Shown here: one piece after another, positions 1 through 7,458 of the stretch | How the letters are laid out: each line of letters starts with the position of its first letter | How positions within the stretch are numbered: the stretch's first letter is position 1 | Assembly: GCA_020849195.1 (NCBI GenBank) | Contig: JADLGT010000023.1 | Span: 1 to 14,104, forward strand | Reading direction: 5' to 3' | From: Bacteroidia bacterium | GTDB lineage: Bacteria; Bacteroidota; Bacteroidia; JABDFU01 | Length of the DNA stretch: 14,104 bases | Translations under genes and position numbers: made by a program | The notes under the pieces: model-generated | What the model was told of the DNA's origin: nothing | The model's input: the letters and a program-made list of their open reading frames with translations, nothing else | Databases searched by the model: none

Positions 1-1079
1 GGCGAAACCAAGTCGCCGGCAAGCGAATACAGCATAGATTCGGGAGTTTTTAGAAAAAATGCCGGATTAAATGCTTCGTAACCCATACCTGCAGTAATTC
101 TGAAAGCGGGATAAAAATTTGCTTTTGCCGATCGTACATCTAATCGTGCGGCAATTAATTGACGTTCGGCTTGCCTTATGTCGGGGCGGTTTTCGAGCAG
201 TTGCGATGGAATGCCGGCGCGTACCGAATCGGGAATTAATTGGTCGAAGCCTTGCGAATTTCGCGCTACAGGTTGAGGGTAACGTCCGGTTAAAAAATTT
301 ATTCTGTTTTCTGCTTCAATAATTTTTTGTTGAATACCAAACTGTAAACTTCGTGTATTAAATACTTCGGCTTCGAACTTTTTTACAGCAAGTTCGGTAA
401 CACGTGCCGCTTGTTTTTGGAGTCTTACCATTTCGAGAGCGTTGCTTTGTATCGCTATATTTTTCTTCACTATTTCTAACTGATTATCGAGCATTAATAA
501 TTCGTAATACGATTCGGCGATTTCAGAAATAAGATTGGTAACTAAAAAATTCTTTCCTTCAATTGAAGCGAGGTATCTATTGGCTGCTGCATTTTTTGCA
601 TTATGCAACTTGTTCCAAACGTCAAGCTCCCACGATGCGTAAGCTCCCAGCATATAATTTTGAAGTGGGTCGGGAGTTGCTGTTCCGGGCTTAATGTCGG
701 TAGTGGCATCGTTAGCTCCGTAGCGAGTATATAGACCTGTTTTCTCCACATCGGCGCCGCCATTTATTCTTACAAATGGCAAGTATTCGCCTTTACGCGC
801 ACGAATTTCGTTACGCGCAATTTCAATTTCCTGTAAGGTGATGTTAAGTTCCTGGTTACGCTTAAGCGCCGAATCGATTAATGCAACAAGGTTAGGATCG
901 TGGAAAAAATCTTTCCATTTTATTTTTCCCGAATCGCTTGTGTCTTTTGAACTATGATATGCAGCAGGCATTGATTTAAGCGCCGGCTTTTCAAATACAG
1001 ATGAGGGCGTTTTGCACGCCGTAAGCACAACAAGAAACAAGGTTAGGCCTGCACTGCTATAAATTATTTTTTTTAACAT
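1..1079 (-). CDS. RND efflux outer-membrane channel lipoprotein (TolC/OprM/NodT family), 3' end cut off
   Basis: This is the outer-membrane exit duct of the efflux operon. I read it from ATG at 1079-1077 through to the window edge without a stop, giving about 359 residues of a family that usually has 450-480, so roughly the last 100 are outside the window. The N-terminus is a lipoprotein signal with lipobox L-T-A-C, the lipidated residue being Cys22. Two outer-membrane efflux protein (OEP) repeats follow: the first starts near residue 60 (DPNLVALIDSALKRN), the second near residue 285 with the family-typical ENRPDIRQAERQLIAA. The alpha-helical barrel stretch between them is rich in Asn, Gln, Leu and Glu. 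It starts 5 bases after the pump gene stop, so it is co-translated with it. There is no clear Shine-Dalgarno sequence. The reading frame is intact throughout what is visible. The family call is firm; the substrate is set by the partner pump. Confidence 0.93.
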   Translation of the reverse strand, partial: MLKKIIYSSAGLTLFLVVLTACKTPSSVFEKPALKSMPAAYHSSKDTSDSGKIKWKDFFHDPNLVALIDSALKRNQELNITLQEIEIARNEIRARKGEYLPFVRINGGADVEKTGLYTRYGANDATTDIKPGTATPDPLQNYMLGAYASWELDVWNKLHNAKNAAANRYLASIEGKNFLVTNLISEIAESYYELLMLDNQLEIVKKNIAIQSNALEMVRLQKQAARVTELAVKKFEAEVFNTRSLQFGIQQKIIEAENRINFLTGRYPQPVARNSQGFDQLIPDSVRAGIPSQLLENRPDIRQAERQLIAARLDVRSAKANFYPAFRITAGMGYEAFNPAFFLKTPESMLYSLAGDLVS

Positions 1080-1084
1080 ATCAA

Positions 1085-4000
1085 TTAATGGTCTTCCGTT
1101 AACGGACTGTCTTCTTCGCCTTTTATCAATTTTCGACCATCAGCAAGCTTGCCGAAAGTATAGTATAATCCGGGAATAATAATTACACCCAATAGAGTTC
1201 CTAAAAGCATACCGCCGAGCGAAGAAGCGCCAATCGTGCGATTACCAATAGCACCGGGGCCGGTGGCAAATACCAAGGGCAATAATCCGGCAATAAAAGC
1301 GAACGATGTCATGAGGATTGGGCGGAAACGGACTTTGGCGCCTTCAATAGCAGCTTCTAAAATAGGCATGCCGGCCAGTCTGTTTTTCTGAACAGCAAAT
1401 TCCACAATAAGTACGGCATTTTTTCCCAGTAAACCTACCAACATCACTAATCCTACCTGAGCATAAATATCGTTTGCAAGCCCCATTAGTTTAAGTAACA
1501 TAAACGCACCGCAAACACCAATAGGAAGAGATAATATAACTGCCAATGGCAGCAGAAAACTTTCGTACTGCGCTGCAAGTACTAAATACGCAAACAGTAA
1601 TACGATAAGAAAGATGTAGATAGATTCGTTACCCCGCGCCACCTCATCTCTCGATAGTCCTAACCAATCGACGTAATAGCCGCGTGGTAATTTTTTTGCT
1701 TCCTCTTGTATCGCTTTAATGGCCTCACCACTACTGTAGCCCTTGGCAGGGTTACCATTGATAGCCGCTGCGGTGTACATATTAAATCGTGTTATTTCAT
1801 TCATGCCTTGACCTTTTTTCATTTTCATAAATGCGGAATAAGGTACCATTTCGTCGCGGTTATTTTTTACGTACAACTTCATCACATCGTCGGGCACCTT
1901 TCTATAAGAAGCCGCTGCCTGCACATACACTTTATAAAATGTATTGAATTTTATAAAACCAAGTTCGTAAGTGCTGCCGATAAGAATGGCAAGATTATCT
2001 AACGCATCGCTAATGGAGACACCTTTTTGCATGGCGGCCTGATTATCAATTTCCAATTCGTATTGCGGGTAATTGGCTGCAAAGAATGTAAACAAGCCCA
2101 TAATTTCTTTCCGCTTATACAAGTTATTCATAAACTCAGTATTTATTTTTCCGAATGTTTCGTAATCACCGGTATTTGTTTTATCGAGTAAGCGAATAGA
2201 AAAACCTCCGGCCTGTCCGTATCCGGGAACTGCAGGGGGTTCAAAAAATTCGATTTTGGCTCCGGGTATTTCTTTCGCTTTTTTATCGAGAACTTCGATT
2301 ATCTCTAGTACAGAATGTTTTCGTTCCGACCAATCTTTTAAATTGATAATACACGTTCCTGCATTCGATCCTCGCCCTTGGGTTAACACTTCAAAGCCTG
2401 CCAACGATGCAACAGAGTGTACGCCTTCAACATGTTCGCAAATTTTTTGTAGGCTGCGGGAAACATCGTTTGTTCGTTCGAGCGTTGAGCCGGGAGGCGT
2501 TTGTATAATGGCGTAAATCATTCCCTGATCTTCGTTCGGAATAAATCCTGATGGCAGTACATTTCCCATTGTCCATATTCCAACACAGAAGGCAATCAAT
2601 ATTCCGAATGTAACCACTCTACGGTGTACTATATAGCCAAGTAGTTTTACATACCTTCCGGTTATTCGCTCAAACCAGTTGTTAAACTTTCCGAGTGCCC
2701 ATTCTATTGGTGTTTTTTTCTTCGGCTTCCCATGCGTATCCTTCAATATCATTGCACAAAGTACGGGGGTAAGTGTAAGTGCTACTAAGGCTGAAAGCGC
2801 AATGGCACAAGCCATAGTAATAGAAAACTGTCGGTAAAAAATACCTACAGGGCCTGTCATAAACGAAACCGGAACGAACACTGCTACCATCAATAATGTA
2901 ATAGCAATAATAGCTCCGCCAATTTCGCCCATAACGGCTTTTACAGCATTGTATGGGTTAAGGTGCTTCTCGGCCATCTTAGCGTGAACAGCCTCCACAA
3001 CCACAATGGCATCGTCAACCACAATACCTATGGCAAGCACAAGAGCAAAAAGTGTGATGAGGTTAATGGTAAGTCCAAAAATGCTCATAAAAACAAAGGC
3101 CCCGATTAGCGATACCGGAACAGCAAGTGTAGGGATAAGCGTAGAACGCCAGTCACCAAGGAAAATAAAAACCACAATGGCTACTAACACAAAGGCCTCT
3201 CCCAAGGTGTGAAGCACTTTTTCGATAGAGGCATCAAGAAAAGAGGACACGTCGTAGGTAATTTGGTAATCCATCCCCGGAGGGAATGTTCGTTTTTTAA
3301 TTTCTTCGAGTTTGGCTTTTACTTCTTTAATAACTTCGCTCGCATTACTTCCGTAGTTTTGTTTAAGCATGATGGCGGCAGAGGGGTGCCCGTCGAGGTT
3401 GGAATAGATATCGTAAAATTCACTTCCCAATTCAACATCGGCAATATCTTTCAAGTGCAGAACTTCTCCTTCGGCGGTGGCGCGTATAATTACGTTTTTA
3501 TATTCTTCCGGATCGTTATACCTGCCCTTATAGGTTAATACAAACTCTAACGATTCTGATCGTTTACCGGTACTTTGCCCTATGCGACCGGGCGACCCGA
3601 TTATGCTTTGTGAAGCCAATGACTCCATGACTTCTTGCGTGGAAACATTGTAGGCTCTCATGCGATCGGGCTTAAGCCAAATACGCATTGCATATTGTCT
3701 AGTACCAAGTACTTGCGAGCGGCCAACACCCTGCAGCCGCTGCACCTCATTCATAATATTTATATTGGCAAAATTGTACAGGAATTTTTGATCGGCTTTA
3801 GGATCGGTGCTATACAAATTTATAAACATGAGCATATTGGGCGAAGTGTAGGTAACAATCAAGCCCTCGCGCTGTACCAAAACCGGCAAACGATTGGTTA
3901 TTTGTTCTATTCGTGTTTTTACGTTTACCATAGCCAAGCTCGGATCGGTGCCCACATTAAATAACACCGATATGGTGGCTTCGCCTGCGCTGGTGGCATC

Positions 4001-4240
4001 GGAAGTCATGTACCTCATGTTCGGAACTCCGTTAATGGCTTTTTCCATCGGTATAAGTACCGACTCAACCAACACTTTAGCACTAGCGCCCGGATAGGCA
4101 ATATTTACTACCACCATGGGTGGCGCTACCTGTGGGAACTGAGAAATGGGCAAGGTATTGATGGCCAAAAGTCCCATGAAAACTATACTTAAAGACAGAA
4201 CTATAGACAGAACCGGTCGATGAATGAATTTACTAAACAT
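1085..4240 (-). CDS. acrB-like: RND multidrug efflux pump, inner-membrane subunit (HAE-1 / AcrB-MexB type)
   Basis: The proton-driven inner-membrane pump takes amphiphilic compounds from the periplasm or the membrane and passes them to the outer-membrane channel. The length, 1051 residues, is typical of AcrB homologues. TM1 lies at residues 10-30. The proton relay is intact: Asp409-Asp410 in the TM4 motif GIVVDDAIVVVEAV and Lys940 in GLLGKNAVLIVEFA, the latter at the same number as in E. coli AcrB. The double Asp is the mark of hydrophobe/amphiphile exporters; metal pumps of the CusA/CzcA type carry a different TM4 motif. Two large periplasmic loops lie at roughly residues 30-340 and 560-870. 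ATG at 4240 follows 26 bases after the adaptor stop, and the stop lies 5 bases before the channel start, so this is the middle gene of a three-gene operon. The true drug range cannot be read from the sequence. Confidence 0.97.
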   Translation of the reverse strand: MFSKFIHRPVLSIVLSLSIVFMGLLAINTLPISQFPQVAPPMVVVNIAYPGASAKVLVESVLIPMEKAINGVPNMRYMTSDATSAGEATISVLFNVGTDPSLAMVNVKTRIEQITNRLPVLVQREGLIVTYTSPNMLMFINLYSTDPKADQKFLYNFANINIMNEVQRLQGVGRSQVLGTRQYAMRIWLKPDRMRAYNVSTQEVMESLASQSIIGSPGRIGQSTGKRSESLEFVLTYKGRYNDPEEYKNVIIRATAEGEVLHLKDIADVELGSEFYDIYSNLDGHPSAAIMLKQNYGSNASEVIKEVKAKLEEIKKRTFPPGMDYQITYDVSSFLDASIEKVLHTLGEAFVLVAIVVFIFLGDWRSTLIPTLAVPVSLIGAFVFMSIFGLTINLITLFALVLAIGIVVDDAIVVVEAVHAKMAEKHLNPYNAVKAVMGEIGGAIIAITLLMVAVFVPVSFMTGPVGIFYRQFSITMACAIALSALVALTLTPVLCAMILKDTHGKPKKKTPIEWALGKFNNWFERITGRYVKLLGYIVHRRVVTFGILIAFCVGIWTMGNVLPSGFIPNEDQGMIYAIIQTPPGSTLERTNDVSRSLQKICEHVEGVHSVASLAGFEVLTQGRGSNAGTCIINLKDWSERKHSVLEIIEVLDKKAKEIPGAKIEFFEPPAVPGYGQAGGFSIRLLDKTNTGDYETFGKINTEFMNNLYKRKEIMGLFTFFAANYPQYELEIDNQAAMQKGVSISDALDNLAILIGSTYELGFIKFNTFYKVYVQAAASYRKVPDDVMKLYVKNNRDEMVPYSAFMKMKKGQGMNEITRFNMYTAAAINGNPAKGYSSGEAIKAIQEEAKKLPRGYYVDWLGLSRDEVARGNESIYIFLIVLLFAYLVLAAQYESFLLPLAVILSLPIGVCGAFMLLKLMGLANDIYAQVGLVMLVGLLGKNAVLIVEFAVQKNRLAGMPILEAAIEGAKVRFRPILMTSFAFIAGLLPLVFATGPGAIGNRTIGASSLGGMLLGTLLGVIIIPGLYYTFGKLADGRKLIKGEEDSPLTEDH

Positions 4241-4266
4241 ACTTTTTCGTATTAACTACTGCTAGT

Positions 4267-5346
4267 TTACTCTGTGTATAATTTTAAATGCGAAATAACT
4301 GTTTTAGGATCCTTATAATCGAATTCTATTTTATCATTTTCGCTTACTTTACGTAATCCTTCCAAAAGTATTTTGTCATTCTCATTTATTCCTCCTCTAA
4401 TTACATATAAGTCGGGCATTTCGGCTTGTATCTCAACTTCTCTCGATTTCACCACGTTATTTTTATCTACCACAAAAACATATTTTTTCTCAAGCACTTC
4501 GTATGTTGCTTTTTGAGGAATTAATAGAACTTGTTTAAGCGGAGTTACAATTTCTATGTTACCTGTTTCGCCATGTCTGAGCAATCCGTCGGGATTCGGA
4601 AATGTAGCACGGAATTCGATGTTACCTGTTTGGTTGTCGAAATCGGCTTCGATGGTTTCAACTATACCAATGTGGTCGAATGTTTTTCCATTGGCCATAA
4701 CCAAATTTACTTTCATCATACTATCCTTTTTTACATGCGCTTTGTAATTGAGATAAAAGGCTTCGGGTACATTGAAATAAACCCACATTTTACTGTTGTC
4801 GGATAATGTGGTAAGCAAATCGCCTTCGTCAACAAGACTTCCTAATCGTACATGAAAGTGGTCCATAATTCCGCTGAACGGTGCTTTTATTTGGGTAAAC
4901 ATAAGGTGTGTTTGTGCTAAATCTTGCTCGGCTTTGGCCTTATCAAATTTGGCTTTTGCTAAGGCCAATTCATTTTTCGATACCACATTGCTGTCGGCAA
5001 GTGATTTTGTGTTCTGATATTCTATTTCTGCAAAATTTGCTTCTGCCTTTGCGCGTTGTAGTTCGGCCTGATAAACCATTGGGAAAATCTGAAACATATC
5101 CTCTCCTTCTTTCACCAATTGACCTTCGTCCACGTAAATGTTTTGTAAGTACCCTTTTTCCAGTGCCCGCAGTTCAATATGGCGTATGGCGCGGATTTGG
5201 CACACATAATCATTTATTATGGCAGTATCAATTTTTAGTGGGTTAGTAACTAAAAACCGGGTAGGCTCTTCGTTCTCGTTACCGGACTTACAGCCTGCAA
5301 TGCTTAAAAAGGCAATCAGGCCTATCAACGGAATTATTTTTCTCAT
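4267..5346 (-). CDS. acrA-like: RND efflux periplasmic adaptor (membrane fusion protein, AcrA/MexA family), lipoprotein
   Basis: The adaptor bridges the pump and the outer-membrane channel in the periplasm. It has 359 residues, usual for the family. The N-terminus is a lipoprotein signal ending in S-I-A-G-C, so Cys19 is the predicted anchor. The first half of the lipoyl domain is near residues 58-88 (ELRALEKGYLQNIYVDEGQ), a coiled-coil hairpin rich in Ala, Lys and Glu runs from about 92 to 147, and the second lipoyl half is at 151-182 (APFSGIMDHFHVRLGSLVDEG). The beta-barrel and membrane-proximal domains fill residues 185-350. It is the first gene of the operon, transcribed before the pump. 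The lipobox and the order adaptor-pump-channel match typical HAE-1 operons. The gene is preceded by 179 bases of non-coding sequence with a weak promoter match. No local TetR- or AraC-type regulator is seen next to it. Confidence 0.95.
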   Translation of the reverse strand: MRKIIPLIGLIAFLSIAGCKSGNENEEPTRFLVTNPLKIDTAIINDYVCQIRAIRHIELRALEKGYLQNIYVDEGQLVKEGEDMFQIFPMVYQAELQRAKAEANFAEIEYQNTKSLADSNVVSKNELALAKAKFDKAKAEQDLAQTHLMFTQIKAPFSGIMDHFHVRLGSLVDEGDLLTTLSDNSKMWVYFNVPEAFYLNYKAHVKKDSMMKVNLVMANGKTFDHIGIVETIEADFDNQTGNIEFRATFPNPDGLLRHGETGNIEIVTPLKQVLLIPQKATYEVLEKKYVFVVDKNNVVKSREVEIQAEMPDLYVIRGGINENDKILLEGLRKVSENDKIEFDYKDPKTVISHLKLYTE

Positions 5347-5440
5347 AATGATATGTTCGTTTAGGCGCTTACGCTGAAAAATTAATTTTGGAAACTATTA
5401 CCACTCCTTGTTATTCAAGCATCTAAAATTTAAAACCGGG

Positions 5441-5472
5441 CAAATACAATTTGTTTTTTCGTTGATAACAAC
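5441..5472 (-). promoter_or_regulatory. Possible Bacteroidota promoter of the efflux operon
   Basis: Reading the minus strand, TGTATTTG (5448-5441) matches the Bacteroidota -7 box TAnnTTTG at all but one fixed base, and GTTG (5472-5469) supplies a -33 TTG; the gap between TTG and the octamer is 20 bases, within the 17-23 range described for Flavobacterium. The predicted transcript would carry a leader of about 85-90 bases before the adaptor ATG at 5346. The octamer is not perfect and the region is AT-rich, so a chance match is possible. If real, the efflux operon can be transcribed separately from the small upstream gene. Confidence 0.3.
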
Positions 5473-5525
5473 ATCACAGCATACTAATTCCTGAATAATA
5501 CGTTTTGAAAATAATTAAACGACAA

Positions 5526-5882
5526 TTAACCGAGCGGCGGCGGTCCTCTGTAAGATGATGGTAAAATATATTGAAAGGAGAAATCGCTGAAGTCTGTACA
5601 ATGTTCGTTTGTTTCGGAAGCAGCCGAAATGAACGGGTGATGTTGCGTTATCGGCAAATCCAAATTGAAGTCAAAACAAACTTTATCTTTATTTATTTCG
5701 TGCGTATAATTTGCAATGCTTTTTTCATAAGCACCATTTGTTCTTTTAGATATTAAATTTTGAGGGTACTGAGTAAGAACATAAGAAGAGGAGTGCAGAG
5801 GCAGGGGTACAAACGGAAGCAGATATAGGAACACAGCCAAATGTGCGAATATGCCGGTAAATATTTTCAGAAAATTATTCAT
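5526..5882 (-). CDS. Small exported or membrane-anchored protein of unknown function, upstream of the efflux operon
   Basis: I do not recognise a named family. The 118-residue product begins MNNFLKIF followed by a hydrophobic segment at about residues 4-29, which can be a signal peptide or a single membrane anchor. The rest is polar, with two Cys (residues about 69 and 94), several His including an H-H pair, many Ser, and a striking Pro-rich end, Y-R-G-P-P-P-L-G. The ATG at 5882 gives a sensible signal sequence and is the natural start. It is on the same strand as the efflux operon, 179 bases upstream of the adaptor. From memory, Bacteroidota genomes often place small exported proteins ending in RGPP-like tails before RND or metal-efflux operons; I cannot check that here. 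A role linked to efflux is therefore inference. The opposite-strand reading frames are short and of poor composition, which favours this one. Confidence 0.6.
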   Translation of the reverse strand: MNNFLKIFTGIFAHLAVFLYLLPFVPLPLHSSSYVLTQYPQNLISKRTNGAYEKSIANYTHEINKDKVCFDFNLDLPITQHHPFISAASETNEHCTDFSDFSFQYILPSSYRGPPPLG

Positions 5883-5960
5883 CAGTAAATTAAGTTTTTC
5901 AGTTTGTAAACAAGTTTATCAAGTACTTAATGCAACTATTATCTTGAAAATAATTTTGTA

Positions 5961-5968
5961 CAAACCTA
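5961..5968 (-). promoter_or_regulatory. Perfect -7 box match (TAGGTTTG) before the small exported protein gene
   Basis: The minus strand reads TAGGTTTG, matching every fixed base of the Bacteroidota -7 element TAnnTTTG. The predicted start of transcription would leave a leader of about 70 bases before ATG 5882. There is no TTG 17-23 bases upstream, so this is half a promoter at best, or one that needs an activator. Confidence 0.3.
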
Positions 5969-6086
5969 TAAAGCTACAATGAAGTTAAGGTGAAGTGGTT
6001 TTACGAAATAAGCGCTGGTGTCTTTTTCTTTATTATGCGGATACAATTTTTTTGAAAATAATATGCTGTTCGAATATAAAATCTTA

Positions 6087-6111
6087 ATGGAATTTGGTTT
6101 GCGAATTCCAT
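6087..6111. repeat. 8-bp inverted repeat, possible weak hairpin
   Basis: ATGGAATT (6087-6094) and AATTCCAT (6104-6111) are perfect complements separated by 9 bases. On the minus strand the hairpin would lie about 80 bases after the stop of the 6191-6478 gene and is followed by TAAGATTTTAT, a weak U-tract, so it might serve as a terminator for that gene. The stem is AT-rich and would be only moderately stable. Confidence 0.3.
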
Positions 6112-6190
6112 AATGAGGATAGATTGAAAGTGAGAAATACGAGTATGTCGGGATTAGCAGGTCTGCCATGCTAAAAAACTAATCCATTGT

Positions 6191-6478
6191 TCAATTCAGT
6201 GTGTAAAAAAATACTTTTATGCCTAATGCCTTGCCATACATTTCGGTTATTTCAATAGCTCGTTTAATATTGTTCAACTCAATAAAATCGCTTCCTCCTG
6301 TTTTAATTTTACATAATTCAATGTGTAGCCGTTGCATAAAAATACTTAGACCCGGGCCTGTAATATTTTCGTCAATAAGCTTATCCACCAATCTGCGCAT
6401 AATACTTTCTATGTCATCGGAGTCGGGCGCTTTTCTGATTTTTTGTACTGCCCAATTTTTCTTTTTATCCAAATCCAT
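6191..6478 (-). CDS. Hypothetical protein, about 95 residues, divergent from the Crp/Fnr gene
   Basis: I do not recognise this family. I choose the ATG at 6478 (MDLDKKKNW...), giving 95 residues; an in-frame TTG at 6505 and GTG at 6481 would add 9 or 1 residues, and an in-frame stop prevents any longer form with an ATG. The product has no signal peptide or membrane segment. It is a charged, mostly helical protein: a Lys-rich start, an acidic patch near residues 19-23 (DSDDIE), then amphipathic helices through MRRLVDKLIDE and FMQRLHIELCKI, ending in a hydrophobic KVFFYTLN. This balance of Lys, Asp, Glu, Ile and Leu is what one expects of a small soluble protein, unlike the Ser/Leu-rich frame on the opposite strand. 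It is transcribed away from the regulator gene across a 206-base gap that may hold shared control sites. Confidence 0.55.
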   Translation of the reverse strand: MDLDKKKNWAVQKIRKAPDSDDIESIMRRLVDKLIDENITGPGLSIFMQRLHIELCKIKTGGSDFIELNNIKRAIEITEMYGKALGIKVFFYTLN

Positions 6479-6636
6479 CACGTTATCAATTTTAAGTCGT
6501 TTCAAACAGCAAGTGTGTTTGTGTATTGGTCTATTGCTTTTTTACCGTACAAAAAATTATTTGTAGGCTTTTTTTGTTAATTCTGTTTACCACAAATTTT
6601 CGTTGATAAAATTAGAGCGGCTATTGGAATGATTCA

Positions 6637-6650
6637 TTGACATTTATCAA
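6637..6650. promoter_or_regulatory. FNR/CRP-like palindrome before the Crp/Fnr gene
   Basis: TTGACATTTATCAA matches the FNR box TTGAT-N4-ATCAA at 9 of 10 fixed bases and has the TGA-N6-TCA core shared by CRP and FNR sites; the perfect arms are ATTGA and TCAAT. It is centred at about 6643.5. With the -7 box at 6672-6679 the expected transcription start is near 6683-6685, which puts the palindrome at about -40, the class II activator position. It lies in front of a gene for a Crp/Fnr protein, so autoregulation is plausible. A 9/10 match somewhere in 14 kb of AT-rich DNA is expected by chance; only the position makes it notable. Confidence 0.45.
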
Positions 6651-6671
6651 TCATGTGTTGTGTTTTACTTT

Positions 6672-6679
6672 TAATTTTG
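6672..6679 (+). promoter_or_regulatory. -7 box match (TAATTTTG) directly before the Crp/Fnr start codon
   Basis: TAATTTTG matches all fixed bases of TAnnTTTG and ends 5 bases before ATG 6685. No TTG is found at the normal -33 distance; the FNR-like palindrome occupies that area instead. If it acts as a promoter the mRNA would begin at or next to the start codon (leaderless or nearly so). Confidence 0.35.
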
Positions 6680-6684
6680 TCCTC

Positions 6685-7383
6685 ATGAGTTTTTATATTG
6701 ATAAATTTCATTTTAATACCGATTCGCTTCTCGATGGGTTGCCTAAAAAAGAATTTCGCGAGCTGAAAGTAAACATGATTCGCAGAGAATTTAAAACAGG
6801 AAAAAGTATTTTTAAAGAAAAAAGTTACCCAACGGGCATTTACATTATGCGAAAAGGGAAAGTAAAAATTTTTAAGACCAACAAAGAAGGAGGTCAACAG
6901 ATTGTTTACATCTACTGTAAAGGCGAAATTATGGGCTACCGCTCTATCCTTTCAAACGAGCCACATCCTGTTTCGGCTGTTGCGCTCGAAAATGTTGTTG
7001 TGTCATTTATTCCTCGCGAAAAATTTTTGAGTACGGTAAGTCATTCGTTAGATCTTTCAAATCGCTTGCTGAGAAATATGGCACATGAATTTACGGTATG
7101 GACAAATACCATTTCGGTATTTGCCATGTATCCGGTGAGGGAGCGCGTAGCATTAAGTTTACTTGTGCTAAATGAAAAATATCGACGGAATCGCTATAAA
7201 AATAAATTGCCGGTAATCAGCATCAGTCGGGATGATTTAGCTCAATACGTAGGCACAGCCAAAGAAACACTCATCCGGATGCTGCAAGATTTTAAACAAC
7301 GAAAAATGATTCGTACTTCCGGTCGAAAAAAAATTGTTGTGCTGAAACCTTCCGAACTCGAAAAAATTACAAAATTGTATTGA
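6685..7383 (+). CDS. Crp/Fnr-family transcriptional regulator
   Basis: A DNA-binding regulator of 232 residues from ATG 6685; an in-frame TTG at 6637 would lie inside the palindrome and promoter and is unlikely. Residues 15-25 (LLDGLPKKEF) are the usual opening helix, followed by the cyclic-nucleotide-binding-like beta-roll (about 32-115; GIYIMRKGKVKIF at 51-63), a dimer helix (about 115-150) and a C-terminal winged helix-turn-helix (about 177-222; ISRDDLAQYVGTAKETLIRM). In the phosphate-binding cassette Gly80-Glu81 are kept, but the position of CRP Arg82, which contacts the cyclic phosphate, is Val96 (P-V-S-A), so cAMP binding is doubtful. There is a single Cys (residue 78) and no N-terminal Cys cluster, so it is not an Fe-S oxygen sensor of the FNR type. 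The signal it senses is unknown. Its own promoter carries an FNR-like site. Confidence 0.92.
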   Translation: MSFYIDKFHFNTDSLLDGLPKKEFRELKVNMIRREFKTGKSIFKEKSYPTGIYIMRKGKVKIFKTNKEGGQQIVYIYCKGEIMGYRSILSNEPHPVSAVALENVVVSFIPREKFLSTVSHSLDLSNRLLRNMAHEFTVWTNTISVFAMYPVRERVALSLLVLNEKYRRNRYKNKLPVISISRDDLAQYVGTAKETLIRMLQDFKQRKMIRTSGRKKIVVLKPSELEKITKLY

Positions 7384-7402
7384 GTTCTTTTCGAATGATG
7401 AT

Positions 7403-7424
7403 TTACGCCCGTCTTAAAGCGTAA
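7403..7424. terminator. Possible weak bidirectional terminator between convergent genes
   Basis: TTACGC (7403-7408) and GCGTAA (7419-7424) pair as a 6-bp stem around a 10-base loop, in the 75-base gap between the regulator stop (7383) and the hutU stop (7459). The flanks are AT-rich but there is no long T-run, so an intrinsic terminator is only weakly supported. Confidence 0.3.
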
Positions 7425-7458
7425 TTATGTAATAGAAATTGTATAATCTCCGTTATGT

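Larger units (their letters stand above)
5883..6190. other. 308-base stretch without a convincing gene
   Basis: The stretch is AT-rich. On the minus strand it holds a perfect TAnnTTTG octamer, TAGGTTTG at 5968-5961, about 80 bases before the ATG at 5882, but no TTG at a proper -33 distance. A plus-strand TAATTTTG sits at 5951-5958 with no gene following it. An 8-bp inverted repeat lies at 6087-6111. A 67-codon minus-strand frame (5966-6169) starts with ATG but its composition is unlike a real protein and nothing supports it. I see no RNA gene. Confidence 0.5.

Noticed and set aside
3209..3964. Two 109-codon plus-strand frames (3209-3538 and 3635-3964) inside the pump gene
   Set aside because: They are mirror frames of a strongly conserved coding sequence, without independent start signals.
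1085..4240. Metal (CusA/CzcA) RND pump
   Set aside because: TM4 carries the Asp-Asp pair of hydrophobe exporters and Lys940 is conserved; no Met-rich or metal-site pattern was seen.
5463..5476. TGAT-N6-ATCA dyad before the adaptor gene as a CRP/FNR site
   Set aside because: The TGA and TCA cores are 8 bases apart, not 6, so it does not fit the CRP/FNR geometry.
5966..6169. 67-codon minus-strand frame with an ATG start
   Set aside because: Composition rich in Tyr, Ser and Ile without any domain or signal; the frame spans an inverted repeat and has no upstream promoter.
6219..6566. 115-codon plus-strand frame antisense to the 6191-6478 gene
   Set aside because: Ser/Ile/Leu-rich composition of a mirror frame, ending within the control region of the regulator; the minus-strand frame looks far more like a real protein.
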